Source: Blastomyces gilchristii SLH14081
Taxonomy: Eukaryota; Ascomycota; Eurotiomycetes; Onygenales; Ajellomycetaceae
Length of the DNA: 64,000 nt
Reading direction: 5' to 3'
Assembly: GCF_000003855.2 (NCBI RefSeq)
Contig: NW_003101667.1
Location: forward strand, 972,925 to 1,036,924
Shown here piece after piece: positions 31,430-43,727 of the stretch (the first letter of the stretch is position 1; each line of letters starts with the position of its first letter). The translations under genes were made by a program, and so were the position numbers. A model generated the notes under the pieces. It saw nothing but the letters and a program-made list of their open reading frames with translations. It ran no database searches and had not been told where the DNA came from.

Positions 31430-33715
31430 GAAGAAAATATTATTATACCGGAAGGAAGGAGTTGAGGACTGAGACCCTTGATGCCTAGATTTAGGCAGTG
31501 GCAGAAAGCTCCAGGAATCGAAGAACTTGCCCCAAACACTATTCGGCAAGTCGTATGTGCCTGTGGTTTGGCTGGGCCTCCCGCAGAGCTCGGATATGGT
31601 CCTACTGCAACCAAAGCATTGACCACGCTCACATCTATCTCACCCTCAACCCTCTAGAGCCCGCGTCGTATCTCGTGTGCGCATTTACATCCGTCGAATA
31701 TGGCAACCAGTTCACTGGATTCCTGCTTGTTGACCTTGGTGCCCTTATGCTGCTTCACGAATGTCTGTCGAACGAAGTCATCCGTTGTGTCAAATATCAG
31801 CCCACAGTGGCGACCTTTCTTATCCTCTAGTCTAAGCACGGCCTGCTGTCCTCATGTGTGAACGTGGCCTCGTTTACTAAGATAATGCACGGCATTTCGC
31901 TGTGGGCAACTGGAAGCAAGTAGTGTCAAATACGCTGCTCTAGAATTGTAGCACATTCGACCCAAGATCTAGACTGGCAATGTTTACTTGTTCATGTTCG
32001 AACTCTGAGCTGGAAATGTCGGGATGATGGTCCGGTGGGTATTTACCACGGAATCTGCCAATTTGTTTCTTCCATGGATTCTTCGCAATATACCATGATG
32101 GGGGTATAGTAGGGCAAAACCTGGCAAATGGGTGGCGCCGCTAGCAGTCGGGTATTCTACGGCTCCCAGACAACCTGCCTAGGACCAACTAGGGAATGAC
32201 GCTCCTTTATCAGCCTCAACTGGGACTGTTTTGCTCGAGATTCTTCAAGTTACTGGATAAACAGGAGCCCACAGCAAGGCCAGGTCAACAGCTGAAGCTG
32301 GGAAACCGCTCACAAAACTGCTCCTCAAGTGGTCAGCAAGAACAGCGAGAATTCCAGAGAAAGCGTTCAAGATGTCGGATGGAATTGTTAATTCTCGCGA
32401 CGTGTTCTGCTCTACCAGTTTGTTGTATCCTTGAAATATTCGGTGTACACCTTCGTTTCTGGGGAGTAGACCAGTTTTCTCGAGATCGGCTAGGGGTTTT
32501 CACTTCCGATCGGTTAGGGAACCTCGCACGGCCTGCCGAAAATTTCAGCAGACCCTTCTAGCGTAGTTCCGCACATGGTCTCCCTAGTGATTGGAAGTAG
32601 ATGTAATTTGAGCTGAAATAGATGCGTCTCCGAGATAACAAGTGTTCTTGTAACGTCCAGCCTCGAGTGTTCCATCTAGTGGTTTCCAAGACGAGAGGGA
32701 ATGGAGAAGGAGTTGTTGTTAGTGTCATCTCATTAACCGCTGTAGATTTTAAAGAGACTTGGTGTTGCAGCATGAGAGACTTATCCTCTTAGACCACGAT
32801 TGATTCTGTCGCCTGTGGAGGCCGGGTATTGGGAAGGATTTCCTGGTAATCTAGCTGTGGCATCATTCCCGTGCATCGCAGCGATGGTGACAAACGATTT
32901 GCCGTATACAATATCCATATGACGGATATCATGATGTTTCGTATTTAGGTCGTCCTGTACAATACAGATAACATCAATCCACAGATATTTTTCGCCCAGA
33001 GAGCGGACAATTGACATTGCATCCTTGATTGTCTGTGGAAGCATGTACTTCTTCTCGTTGATGAGTGAGTTTTCCTTAAGGCAGTCCTGTAGGTTGGCTT
33101 TCATAGTCAAGAGCATTTTCGTCTTCCCCCAAACATAGCTTAAGGTAAAATATTTCTCTGCGGAGGTTGTGTAGATGAGACAGAAACGAGATCCGTCGAT
33201 CAGAAGCAAAGGAATGTCGTTGTTGTACCCCTATTTCCCCATGAGCTATTACAGGCCCTGCTGTGATAGATATTTCAGTCATTGAGTCATGTCCACAACT
33301 TACTCGGATCCACTAATTGCCCCTGAGATGAATATGGGAATTTCTGCCACTCCTGCCACACAGTATCTGCTTGATTTTGAGGAGTTATAATCCTAATGGC
33401 ACCAACCGGCCTCATGCCGTATTCTACACCCAGCATGGTTTCTCCGGTGGGGAGCTTTTGAATATTGAACAGCGTTCTCTGAATCTCTCGGTCCATTCAG
33501 CCAAATGAGGATGGAGTCTTCCAGGCTTGATTTCAATAAGAGACAAAATCGGCCGGCATATTGCGCCATCACTGGTCTCTGGGAGATTTTGGTTTACAAT
33601 TTCTTGTGTCTGGTTTTTGTTCGTGGTCAACTGGTCCGCAAATTGCATGTTGTCAAGGAGATTGTTGAGATATTCTTCCTTCTCAAGCTGAAGTTTTATG
33701 TGGCTTGACATTAGC
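31430..33715 (-). pseudogene. HET-domain (heterokaryon incompatibility) protein gene, broken
   Basis: Pieces of a HET protein run along the minus strand in several frames. About 33715-33290 is an N-terminal region, with a likely intron at about 33290. The HET core lies at 33209-32781: KYFTLSYVWGKTKM, LPQTIKDAMSIVRSLG, KYLWIDVICIVQDD and SFVTIAAMHGNDA. After a frameshift near 32785 comes WNTRGWTLQEHLLSRRRIYF (about 32680-32620). The C-terminal part, about 32500-31430, includes PSDILNAFSGILAVLADHL, FPSWSWVGCLG, LRLEDKKGRHCGLIF and SVVNALVAVGPYPS. Stops and frameshifts make a normal product impossible. HET proteins trigger cell death on non-self fusion and are often lost or degenerate. Unlike the transposons, GC content is normal here, so decay was not by the transition process. 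Confidence 0.78.
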
Positions 33716-33869
33716 TCGTCAGGGTGATATATTGAACAAAAATATTGATAAACCTTCTGCTGAGCCTGCCTAGTCGATGGAACGTCAAAGGGTGAAAGGA
33801 AGCATCATTGACTTTAGAGATCCAAGATGAAAGCTCTTGCAGTGGTGAAATGTCAACTATTCTTCCTAT

Positions 33870-34645
33870 TCCATTTTGTCACTGCAGGGTCTCGAATTCA
33901 CGGCATGTCTCGATTGCATGTTTTATAACCTCCCTCAGGTCTTGTTGTTCATGCGAGATGATATACCGCCTGGCAAGCATATTTCCGATGGAAAGTCTGC
34001 AGGAATGGCGTTTAGAATGGCCGACTGGTACTTCACCCCGCAGCTGGATGGGCTCCTTGATAGTGTCCTGGACCTCGCTCATTGAATTGCTTGCAAGAAC
34101 ACAATTTTTCAAAACCATCAAATATGATGAGCCACCAAATTGGCCCTCGTGGGATGAGTGGGTGGCATTTTTTGAATTATTGAATTAAAAGAGTCAGCGG
34201 CCCGCCGCAGGTGAGATGGATCACCTGAAAGTCGGTATTTGCATTCATATAGTTCACTAATCCTTCTAATAATCTCAACCCGCTTCTCATGGCCCTTTGG
34301 AAGTGTTGCTAGGCGGTCTTGTAAGAGAAGTAAGGTTCATTGAGATCCTTGAGCTCATCGCTACGCCTGAACAGCTAGTACGCAAATTCAGCCTTGGTCA
34401 CAAGGCAATGGGAATGTTGTGGCGTAGTTACCTGGTGCGTAACGCTCTAGTTGGCGATTGAGTGTAAACAGCTCTTCAATATCTTCCGTTCTGTGATCCC
34501 TGATATACCGAACTTGAAGACGCATCGCTAGATTTGTAAGCGATGTCTCATACTCAACTGACTGGCGTAGTGTGTATACAGAAAACTTGACCTCGCTAAG
34601 TGCGCCACTTGACCTCATTACATAATCATGACCCTGACCTCGCAC
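33870..34645 (-). pseudogene. TPR-type repeat protein fragment
   Basis: Two minus-strand stretches, 34645-34388 and 34121-33879, carry tandem helical repeats of the fungal TPR/CHAT-protein kind: SVEYETSLTNLAMRLQVRYI with DHRTEDIEELFTLNRQLE, and CRLSIGNMLARRYIISHEQQ with DLREVIKHAIETCREF. Between them the frame is lost. Such repeats normally occur in long arrays linked to NACHT, CHAT or other immunity-like domains, so this is a small remnant. It lies immediately 5' of the HET relic on the same strand and at the very edge of the AT block. Whether the two were once one gene cannot be decided. Confidence 0.6.
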
Positions 34646-34825
34646 AATACAGTAATAATCAGTTGGTAATTGACTTTCAACCTTTCAATTCACTCATTCA
34701 TTCATATCAATCAATCAAAGCATGTATAGCTGATTCATAATCAATTAAATGAACAGATAAATTCATATAGAATATAAAGAGATGTTTTACAGAATTTTAA
34801 AATATATCATGATAAAAATATTGAA
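34646..34825. other. Border of gene island and right AT block
   Basis: GC content falls abruptly at about 34650. Short repeats of TTCATTCATATC/CAATCAATCAA type. No gene. Confidence 0.5.
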
Positions 34826-35056
34826 TAATTAATTTTAAATTGATTTTAAATTGATTTTGAATTAATTCTGAATTAATTGTTAATTAATTATAGTAATAAA
34901 AATAAATTCAATCTGTATATTTAAGTAATTAACAATTGATTGAAAATCAGTTGATAATCAATTCAGTGTAAATTATATAAATACTTACTTTATTATTAAA
35001 TTTTCAAGAATAATTTCAGTATTAAATTAATTTTGAATTAATTTTGAATTGATTCT
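34826..35056. repeat. AT-rich tandem repeat, left part (about 188-bp unit with 11-13-bp subrepeats)
   Basis: Sub-repeats of TTTTAAATTGA/TTTTGAATTAA (about 34835-34875) lead into a unit starting ATTCTGAATTAATT at about 34865 and containing TAATAAAAATAAATTCAATC and CAGTGTAAATTATATAAATA. The same unit resumes at 40743, on the other side of E3. Before that insertion the two halves formed one continuous tandem repeat. Confidence 0.85.
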
Positions 35057-35349
35057 TGTAAGAGATCTATGCTGAATAGATTGATATAATATTTATAGAT
35101 CTTATATAATAAAGTGAAAAATGTTAAAGAAGGAAAAGAAAGAGAAAGTGTGAGAATTGATAATCAGAGTGAATATTTATATGTGTATGCAGTATGTACA
35201 CAGTAAAGCTTTAGAATGAAAGAATAGAAATTCTATAAGTTTTTCAGCTGAGAATTGATGATTGAAAATGACTGAGAATCAGAGCTTTCAGTGAAATCTA
35301 TGAAGTGTAAAGAAATAGTCTATATTATAATCAGACACAGCTAATTATA
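35057..35349 (-). repeat. 3' LTR of E3 (293 bp)
   Basis: Begins TGTAAGAGATC and ends at a mutated CAGCTAATTATA. The copy of the proposed transcript start here reads TGAAAAATGTT on the plus strand. Confidence 0.9.
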
Positions 35350-38300
35350 TTAGTTCTCTTCTTCTCTAATTATATGTAGTTCTTATCAGTTGAGAGCTGT
35401 GATCTCAGATAACACAGAACTCAGAGTTCAGATTAGATAATTATAGTTAACTCATTTTACAAGATATTATCAGCTACAGCTGTAAGATCTCTTATTAAGA
35501 ATATCTTCAATTTCTTATTCAAGTTTATTATCTTCTTCTATGATCTCTGATAACTGTCAGTCAGAAATCAGTTGAGAAGAGAACAGATCAGTGATAGTGC
35601 AGTGAAACAAGCTCATGTGAAAAATATTATAAATTTCTGATAATGTATTAAGATAGTAGTTATAACTATCTAGAACTTCTATTACTTTATACTTGATATA
35701 ACAGTAATTCAGTGTATGAGATAAATATGTGATTTATATATTCTTAAGATTCAATTACATTAAGTCTTCTATCTTATATTACTTAGCAGAATCTTGATAA
35801 ACATTGATTTAATTCTCTTGATCTTGTTTTATAGTTATTATAAAGATCTCTGCTCAGTCATGAATATCTCAGAGCTTTGTTACTATATTATCAGCAATCT
35901 GAATTGAACTGTGAGAATTCAGTGTGAAATGCATAATTTCTAGAAGATTTAATACTTTTATGTGATAATTATATATAAGAAAGAACAGACTTATATCTGT
36001 TGAGACAGCATCTCAGCTGTTGATAGCAATCTCTGTATGTAGAAGAAGATTATATCAATCATCTTATAAGTAGTTACAGAACTTATAAAGATATTTCTTT
36101 ACAGTCTGAATTATCTTTTCTGATACATTATCAGTCTTAGAGTAATAAATAGTTAACAAATAGTATATAATCTTGAGAACTTGACAGATTCTTATTCAGA
36201 GAGTGCTCATGAATTGACAGCTCTGATCTGATACTATAGATCTCAGTAATTTATATATCTAATAGAATGAGCTCTGTAGAAAAGCTTCAGTAACTTATTT
36301 AATATTCATCTTATTACAAGGTTTTAATATTATATCTTTGCTCAATCAGTTCACAATGATCAGAATGTTCTTATAACTCTTACTCTCAGAGAGATTAATA
36401 GTGAAGTTAATTACTATATCTTATCAGATTCTATTAGAAATATTAAGTGATTTTAGTAGATCTTTTCTACAGTTCTTTCATAAGATAATAAAAGAACAAT
36501 AGTTGCAGTTTTAAATAAAACATCTGATACTATTTAATATCTCAGATTAGTAGAACTCTTGAGAGATTATTCAGTATAATTCTTTATAATCTGAGTAATC
36601 AGTTATATATAAATGATGCATCTCTTGCATTATCTGAGTGTGTAAGAGTTCAGAGTGAGAGACTCAATATTATTTACAGAACTACAGAGTGTTATTATCA
36701 TTGATTAAGCATTCTGAGATGTCAGTTCTTATATATAGTTCTGAAAGAAATTGAGATGCTTCTTGATATACTGCTTCAATGAGTGCTTGAAGAAGTTCAT
36801 TAGTTTGAGCTGTTATATGTTATAATTCATTCAGTGTAGATTTGAGACAAGTTGAGATATTAATGACAGTGTCAGTATCAGTGTCAGTATCAGTGTCAGT
36901 GATAGTTTAGAGAGAGAATGTTCTAATCAGAGAAGTGTGTATAGTGTTATAAGTTGTTTCATCTTGATTAACTAATATCTTCAGATCTAGAAGCTGATGT
37001 TCTTGATTTATTCAACAGATATCTGTTACATTGAAAGACATATCTTACTCTTATTATAAGAGAGCATCTGTCATTGAGTTCTGACTGCTGAGACAGTAGT
37101 GTATTGTAAAATGAAAGCAGCTTAAGAACTCAGATTATCATATCTATTATTCAGTGAGTTTATAAGTAGTTGTAAAGTACTTGAGATTCTTATAATCTGT
37201 GATTATCTTAAATTTAAAGATACTTCAGAGTTCAGAATTTCATTCTTCTAGATAGTATATAATTGTAAGAAGTTTCTTGTCATAGATCTCATAGTTGCAT
37301 TTAACAGAACTCAGTTTCTTAGATATGAAGGTGTATAATTATAAGACATCTTTATTATTATATTATAATATAGCTTTCTCTGTAACATAGTCAGAGAAGT
37401 CAGCTTCAATAACTGTTTTATAATTGAGATTAAATATTATTAGCAGAAAAGTGTTAATAAATATCTTCTTTATCTGTATAAATACAGCTTCAGTGTTCAC
37501 TGATCACTGAAATACTGAGTTCTTTCTAATGAGTTCTGTAAGTAATCTTGTAATATCTGAGAAGTTTTATATAAATCACTGATAGAAGTTAGTAAATCTG
37601 ATAAAGCTTTGTATATCTTTCACAGTATATGAAGCTTCTCATTCAAGAATGATAAAAACTTTCTTAGAATTCATTCAAATTCTCTTATCAGCTTCTATGA
37701 TAAAATCTAGATATTTAATACTCTTGACTTTGAAGTCATACTTGTTAATATCTATTGATAGTCTGACTTCTTGTAATTATTGTAATACTTTTTGCATGTA
37801 TTCTTGATATTCTTTTCTGAACTTATCAGTGAAGATGAGAATATTATCAAGATATACAGATACAAATTCATCAAGAAAATCTCAGAGTACTCAGTTGATA
37901 TACTTCTAAAATATACTGAGAGTATTAATCAGTTCAAAGAGTGTAACTATTTATTTAAAAAGACTATAATATATTCAGAATGCTATAAGTCATTCATCTT
38001 CTTCAGTGATATGAATTTTATGAAATACAGTGATAATATCTAGTTTTATAAATCATTGAGCTTGTTTAATACAAGCTAGAGTTTCATTGATAAGAGATAA
38101 AGAATAGCAGTTTTTCTTAATTAATCTGTTCAATTCTCAATAGTTCATACAGAATCAGAGTTCTTTATCTGATTTCTTTGTAAAGAGAATAGAAGCTGCA
38201 GCAGAAGAGTTACTAACATGTATGAATTTCTTATTCATCAGATTATTGAGTGTCTTCTGAAGAAGAAGAACTTCATCTTGAGACATATTATAAAGAGAGT

Positions 38301-40437
38301 CTTATAATGACTCAGAGTTCTTATCATTCTTCTTTTCTAACTTGATACTGTGATCTACTTCTGAGTCTCATAAGAAGAGTATATTTATAATGTTATCTTA
38401 TCAGAAGACATCTAGATATTTGTGATATTATTGAGAGAGTTTTGTATGAGAATCTGTTATTATAGTATGAGATAACTTCTCTAGAGCTTTCTTAATATTA
38501 GTCAGACTGATGAAATAGATTATCACATGATTTTACTGTCAGTGATCTTTTCAGTGACTTTCTTTTCAGAGTATTTTATAGATATTGATAGAGATCTGTG
38601 TCAGATCTATAGTCTTGTAAATATCATCTTCATGAACTCTATTATTATTAGAGAATATTAAGCTCCTGTTTCAAGTATTTAATAAGATGCCTTGTTCAGA
38701 TAGTCAGACAAGATCTAATATAAGATTATAATCAAGATTATTAACTTCATATGTATAGACATCTTCACATTGATATTCTTCAACATCTATATTCAACTTC
38801 ATCATGTAATGAGTACAAATGTCTTTTAGATCATCAAATTCTGTGAGAAGTCAGAATTTTAATAAGAGAATACACTGAAGATTGTAACATCTTATGACTG
38901 AAGATTTAATCATTATATAATGACATAGATCACTGTCTATCATGGCTTTTATATTATACATGTTATTAATCAAAGTAGATACAAGAATCATGTTCATTGT
39001 CATTTTCTCTTTAAATTATTATCATCTGATTTCTTCAAGCTTCTGTTTATAAATTTGAACAGAAGCTAATCTTTTCCCTGTTTCATCAGAGCATTCTCAT
39101 AGTTATCTTCTGAATCTTTCTTCAATACAATGTGATTGATGTGAACAGATATTAATTCATTCTTTAAGTGAGAAGATATATAGACTGATCAGCAGTTGAA
39201 AGCAATATGTTCTGATCAGTTACAGTTGATGTATACTTCTTGTTAATATCAATCAGTGACTTCTTCAGAAGTGATTTCAGAAACTCAGAAGTCTGTTCAG
39301 ACAGCAGAGACTCTTGCTTATACATAGACATTCAAGTCTACTCAGTTTATAACATATGTGTCATTGTTATTATTTCTCAGTGCAGGTGTATAAGTGACTG
39401 AGATGTAACATCTTCTATCACTGTTCTGTATACTCTTAAGCTTGATAAGATAATCATTCAATATTCAGAGTTATACATAGAAACCTTCATAAGTCTGGTC
39501 TTTTTCTATGCTTACAAGAGTCTGTAAGAGTTCAAAAGTTAATGTCTTCTTGAGTATACTAATCTTCATTCAGTTCTTTCAAGATTGATCATCTACTTCT
39601 AGAATCTTGATATCAAAGTCAGAAATGAATGTTATAAGAGAAGTGTTTCTCTGTTAAGTACTCTATAATCAATCTAATGCTTTCTGTTGCATGACAGTGT
39701 CTTAGAACAGAATATCAAGATATTTGATAATATTATCAGATATTCACAATGCTGATTCACATACTTTTATTTATGAATGAAACTTCTGTTTCATGCAATT
39801 CTTCAATTATTCATTGATATATTAATCTTAATTAATTAGTGAACTGATGGCATCTTTATCTATACTTAGTTTCATAAGCATTTCTAACCTTCATGATAAG
39901 TAGAGAGTGAGATTAAAAGTATTAAAATATGTAAGAGCATCTAAGTATTTCTTCAGTGTTTATATTATATTCATATTCAATTCTGTCAGTATTGAAATTA
40001 TCTGTGCAGAGGTTTCTTATTAAGATAATTACTGAATCTCTTCATATTAACATTGTTAAGTTGCATGTATATCAGCTATCTATTACTATTGTAATTTCAA
40101 CATTGCTCAGAGTCACTGTGACACTGTATCTATACTCACATTCAAGAGTTCTTTCATATTATTGATAGACATAGCTGTATCATTTGTCAGATGTATGTAA
40201 TTGTATAAATATCTCATATGCCTGTGTCAGAACTCTCAGGTCTTTTGCTGATATTCTCTTTATAAGATCTTATTCTCTTTGTAAGATCTTGTTACAGGGT
40301 CAGAGTGACTGATGAGTAAGCTTCTATCTGAGAACTCAGTATCTGCTTAACTGTTTAATCATTTCTCTATTTCTTATACATTGTTATGTGTTCAGATATC
40401 TTCTTGATGAATAATCATTTCTAATAAGAAGACAATA

Positions 40438-40448
40438 AACATTTTTCA
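40438..40448 (-). promoter_or_regulatory. Primer-binding position of E3, complementary to its own LTR
   Basis: The minus strand reads TGAAAAATGTT, 2 nt inside the LTR. It is complementary to the LTR segment AACATTTTTCA. No tRNA-like TGG start is present. Confidence 0.7.
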
Positions 40449-40450
40449 AG

Positions 40451-40742
40451 TATAAGAGGTCTATGCTGAATAGATCAGTATAATATTTATAGATCTTATA
40501 TAACAAAGTGAAAAACATTAAAGAAGAAAAAGAAAGAGAAAGTGTGAGAATCAGTGATCAAAGAGAATATTATATGTGTATATAATGTGTACACAGTGAA
40601 GCTTCAGAGTGAAAGAATAGAAATTCTGTGAGTTTTTCAGCTGAGAATCAGTGATCGAGAATGACTGAGAATCGGAGCTTTTGACAGAATCTATGAAGTG
40701 TAAAGGAATAGTCTATATAATGATCGGGCGCAGCCCGCCACA
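40451..40742 (-). repeat. 5' LTR of E3 (292 bp)
   Basis: Begins TATAAGAGG (mutated TGTAAGAGG) and ends GCGCAGCCCGCCACA. It carries the complement of the priming segment at 40509-40519. Confidence 0.9.
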
Positions 40743-41074
40743 ATTCTGAATTAATTATTAATTAATTATAGTAATAAAAATAAATTCAATCTATATATTT
40801 AAGTAATTAACAATTGATTGAAAATCAATTGAAAATCAATTCAGTGTAAATTATATAAATACTTACTTTATTATTAAATTCAAGAATAATTTCAGTATTA
40901 AATTGATTTTAAAGTGATTTTAAATTGATTTTAAAGTGATTTTAAATTGATTTTGAATTGATTGTAGAATTGATAGTAAATAATTAAGTAATTTCAAATT
41001 ATAAGAAAAGATGTATTGAGTGAGATCAGATAGTGACACAGGCTATATTTACAAGATCAGCTTACATAACAAGG
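40743..41074. repeat. AT-rich tandem repeat, right part, then unassigned AT sequence
   Basis: From 40743 the unit seen at 34865 is repeated with few changes. It ends in alternating GATTTTAAATT/GATTTTAAAGT subrepeats at about 40908-40965. The rest, up to the E4 LTR, is unassigned. Confidence 0.8.
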
Positions 41075-41510
41075 TGTAAGAGACCTACACTGAATAGATC
41101 AGTATAATATATAGATCTTATAATATAAAAGTGAAAAACATTAGAGAAGGAAAAAAGAGAAAGTATGAAAATCAGTGATTGAAGTGAATATTTATACATG
41201 TACACAGTGAAGCTTCAGAGCAGAAGAATAGAAATTCCATATATATAATAAAGCTTTGAGATGAAAGAATAGAAATTTCATGAGTTTTTCAGCTGAGAAT
41301 TGACAACTGAGAATCAGAGCTTTCAGCAGAATCTATGAAGTGTAATGAAATAGTCTATATAATTGATCAGATGCAGTCTGTCACATTAGCTCTCTCTTTT
41401 CAGAAGTGATATAAAGTTATGAGTGCATAGTTCTCATCAGTCAAGAGCTGCTGTCTCAGATAATACAGAGCTCAGAGTTCAGATCAGATAATTATAACTG
41501 ACTTATTTCA
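41075..41510 (-). mobile_element. Ty3/gypsy remnant E4: 3' LTR and chromodomain tail, cut by E5
   Basis: The LTR runs 41075-41385 (TGTAAGAGACC...CTGTCACA) and carries an extra 45-bp partial internal repeat (TTCAGAGCAGAAG.../...TTTGAGATGAAAG, 41210-41280). Minus-strand purine tract (TTAGCTCTCTCTTTTC on plus) and the end of the chromodomain region follow to 41510, where the 5' LTR of E5 begins. The remainder of E4 is not found beyond E5 in this window. Confidence 0.8.
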
Positions 41511-41805
41511 TATAGCAGGCTGCGCCCGATCAATCATATAGACTATTTCATTACACTTCATAGATTCCGCTGAAAGCTCCGATTCTCAGTCTGCTAAAAA
41601 GCTCCAATCTTCAGTCACTGATTCTCAGCTGAAAAACTCATGAAATTCCTATTCTTCCGCCCTGAAGCTTTACTGCATATATGTATAAATATTCACTTCA
41701 ATCACTAATTCTCACACTTTCTCTTTCTTTTCTTCTTTAATGTTTTTCACTTTGTTATATAAGATCTATATATTATACCAATCTATTCAGCATAGGTCTC
41801 TTACA
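41511..41805 (+). repeat. 5' LTR of E5 (295 bp)
   Basis: Begins TATAGCAGGCTGCGCCCGATC (20 of these bases match the consensus start apart from G-to-A changes) and ends GGTCTCTTACA. TATAAATA at about 41679-41690. Proposed transcript start AATGTTTTTCA at 41739-41749. Confidence 0.9.
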
Positions 41806-41807
41806 CT

Positions 41808-41818
41808 TGAAAAATGTT
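41808..41818 (+). promoter_or_regulatory. Primer-binding position of E5, complementary to its own LTR
   Basis: TGAAAAATGTT, 2 nt after the LTR end, complementary to LTR AA(C/T)(A/G)TTTTTCA. Confidence 0.7.
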
Positions 41819-43619
41819 TATTATCTTCTTATTAGAAATGATTATTCATCAAGAAGATATTCAAATGTGTAATAATATATAAGAAATAGAGAAATAATCA
41901 AACAGTTAAGCAGACACTGAGTTCTTAGATAGAAGCTTGCTTATCAGTCACTCTGACTCTGTAACAAGATCTTACAAAGAGAACAAGATCTTACAAAGAG
42001 AATGTGAGTGAAAGATCTGAGAGTTCTGACACAGATGTATGAGATATTCATATAATTACACTTCTTTTAATTCCACAGTTATAACACATGTGATGAATGA
42101 TATAGCTATATCTACTGATAATATAAGAGAATTCTCAAATATAAGTATAGATACAATGTCACAGTGACTCTGAGCAATGTTGAAATTACAACAGTAATAG
42201 ATAACTGATATACATGCAACTCAACAACATCAATATAAAGAGATTTAATAATTATCTCAATAAGAAATCTCTGCACAGACAATTTCAACACTGATAGAAT
42301 TGAATATAAACACAATATGAACACTGAAGAAATGCTTAGATACTCTTACATATTTCAATACTTCTGATCTCACTCTCTACTCATTATGAAGATTGAAAAT
42401 GCTTATGAAACTAAGTGTAGATGAAGATGTTATTGATTCACTAATCAATCAAGATTGATATATCAATGAATAATTGAAGAATTGTGTGAAACAGAAGTTT
42501 TATTCATGAATGAAAGTATGTGAATCAGTATTACAAACATCTGATAACATCATCAAACATCTTAATGTTCTGTTTCAAGACACTGTTATATAACAGAAGA
42601 CATTAGATTGATTACAGAGTGTCTGACAGAGAAATACTTCTCTTATAACATTTATTCCTGACTTTGATATCAAGATTCTAGAAGCAGATGATCAATCTTG
42701 AGAGAATAGAATGAAGATTAGCATGCTTAAGAAGATACTAACTTTTAAACTTCTACAGACTCTTATAAGTGTAGACAAAGATCAGACTTATGAAGGTTTC
42801 TGCATACAACTCTGAATATTGAATGATTATCTCATCAAGCTTAAGAGTATACAGAACAGTAGTAGAAGATGTTACATCTCAGCTACTTATACATCTGTGT
42901 CAAAGAATAATAATACAGATACTGTGAATTGAGTGAACTTAAATATCTATGCATAAACAAGAGTTTCTGTTATCTGAAAAGGCTTCTGAGTTCTCAGAAT
43001 CACTTTTGAAGAAGTTGCTGATCAACACTAATAAGAGATGTGTATCAATTGTAACTGACTAGAACATATTACTTTCAACTGCTGATTAGTCTATGTATCT
43101 TCTCATTTAAAAGAAAGATCAATATCAGTGATATATATCAATCACATTGCATTGAAGAAAGATTTGAAAGATAACTATGAAGATATCTCAATGAAACAGA
43201 GAAAAGATTAGCTTCTGATCAAATTTGTAAACAGAAGCTTGAAAAGATTGAATGACAATGATTTGAAGAGAAAATGATGATGAATATGATTTCTGTATCT
43301 ACTGTGATTGATAACATATATAATATGAAAGCCATGATAGACAGTAATCTATGTTATTATATAATGATTAAATCTTCAGTTGTAAGATATTATAATCTTC
43401 AGTGTATTCTCTTATTAAAGCTCTGACTTCTCACAGAATTTAATGATTCACAAGACATTTACACCTGTTATATAATGAAGCTAAACATAGATATCAGAGA
43501 ACATTAACATGAAGATGTCTATATATATGAAGTTAATAATCTTGATTATAATCTTATATTAGAACTTGCCTGACTATCTGAACAAGATATCTTATTAAAT
43601 ACTTGAAATAGAAGCTTAA

Positions 43620-43727
43620 NNNNNNNNNNNNNNNNNNNNNNNNNNNNNNNNNNNNNNNNNNNNNNNNNNNNNNNNNNNNNNNNNNNNNNNNNNNNNNNNN
43701 NNNNNNNNNNNNNNNNNNNNNNNNNNN
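43620..43727. other. Assembly gap (108 N)
   Basis: Run of N inside E5. By alignment with E6 (55055-55215) about 150 bp of element sequence belong here, so the gap is roughly true to size. Confidence 0.99.

Larger units (their letters stand above)
35057..40742 (-). mobile_element. Complete Ty3/gypsy element E3 (5686 bp), duplication ATTCT
   Basis: Both LTRs are present (35057-35349 and 40451-40742), flanked by ATTCT at 35052-35056 and 40743-40747. On the minus strand: primer-binding position 40438-40448, gag about 40160-39000, protease about 39000-38700, RT about 38300-37650, RNase H about 37450-37080, integrase about 36800-35640, chromodomain tail about 35560-35400, and purine tract 35350-35375. 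The RT active site reads YLDN instead of YLDD (about 37840-37860) and the gag zinc knuckle has lost its first Cys. Numerous TGA/TAG codons show it is inactive. Clean 5-bp duplication and paired LTRs show that it arrived as one insertion. Confidence 0.93.

Noticed and set aside
37792..38043. Plus-strand 83-residue frame (and 39956-40165)
   Set aside because: Antisense of E3 RT and gag; the same antisense frames recur over E5.
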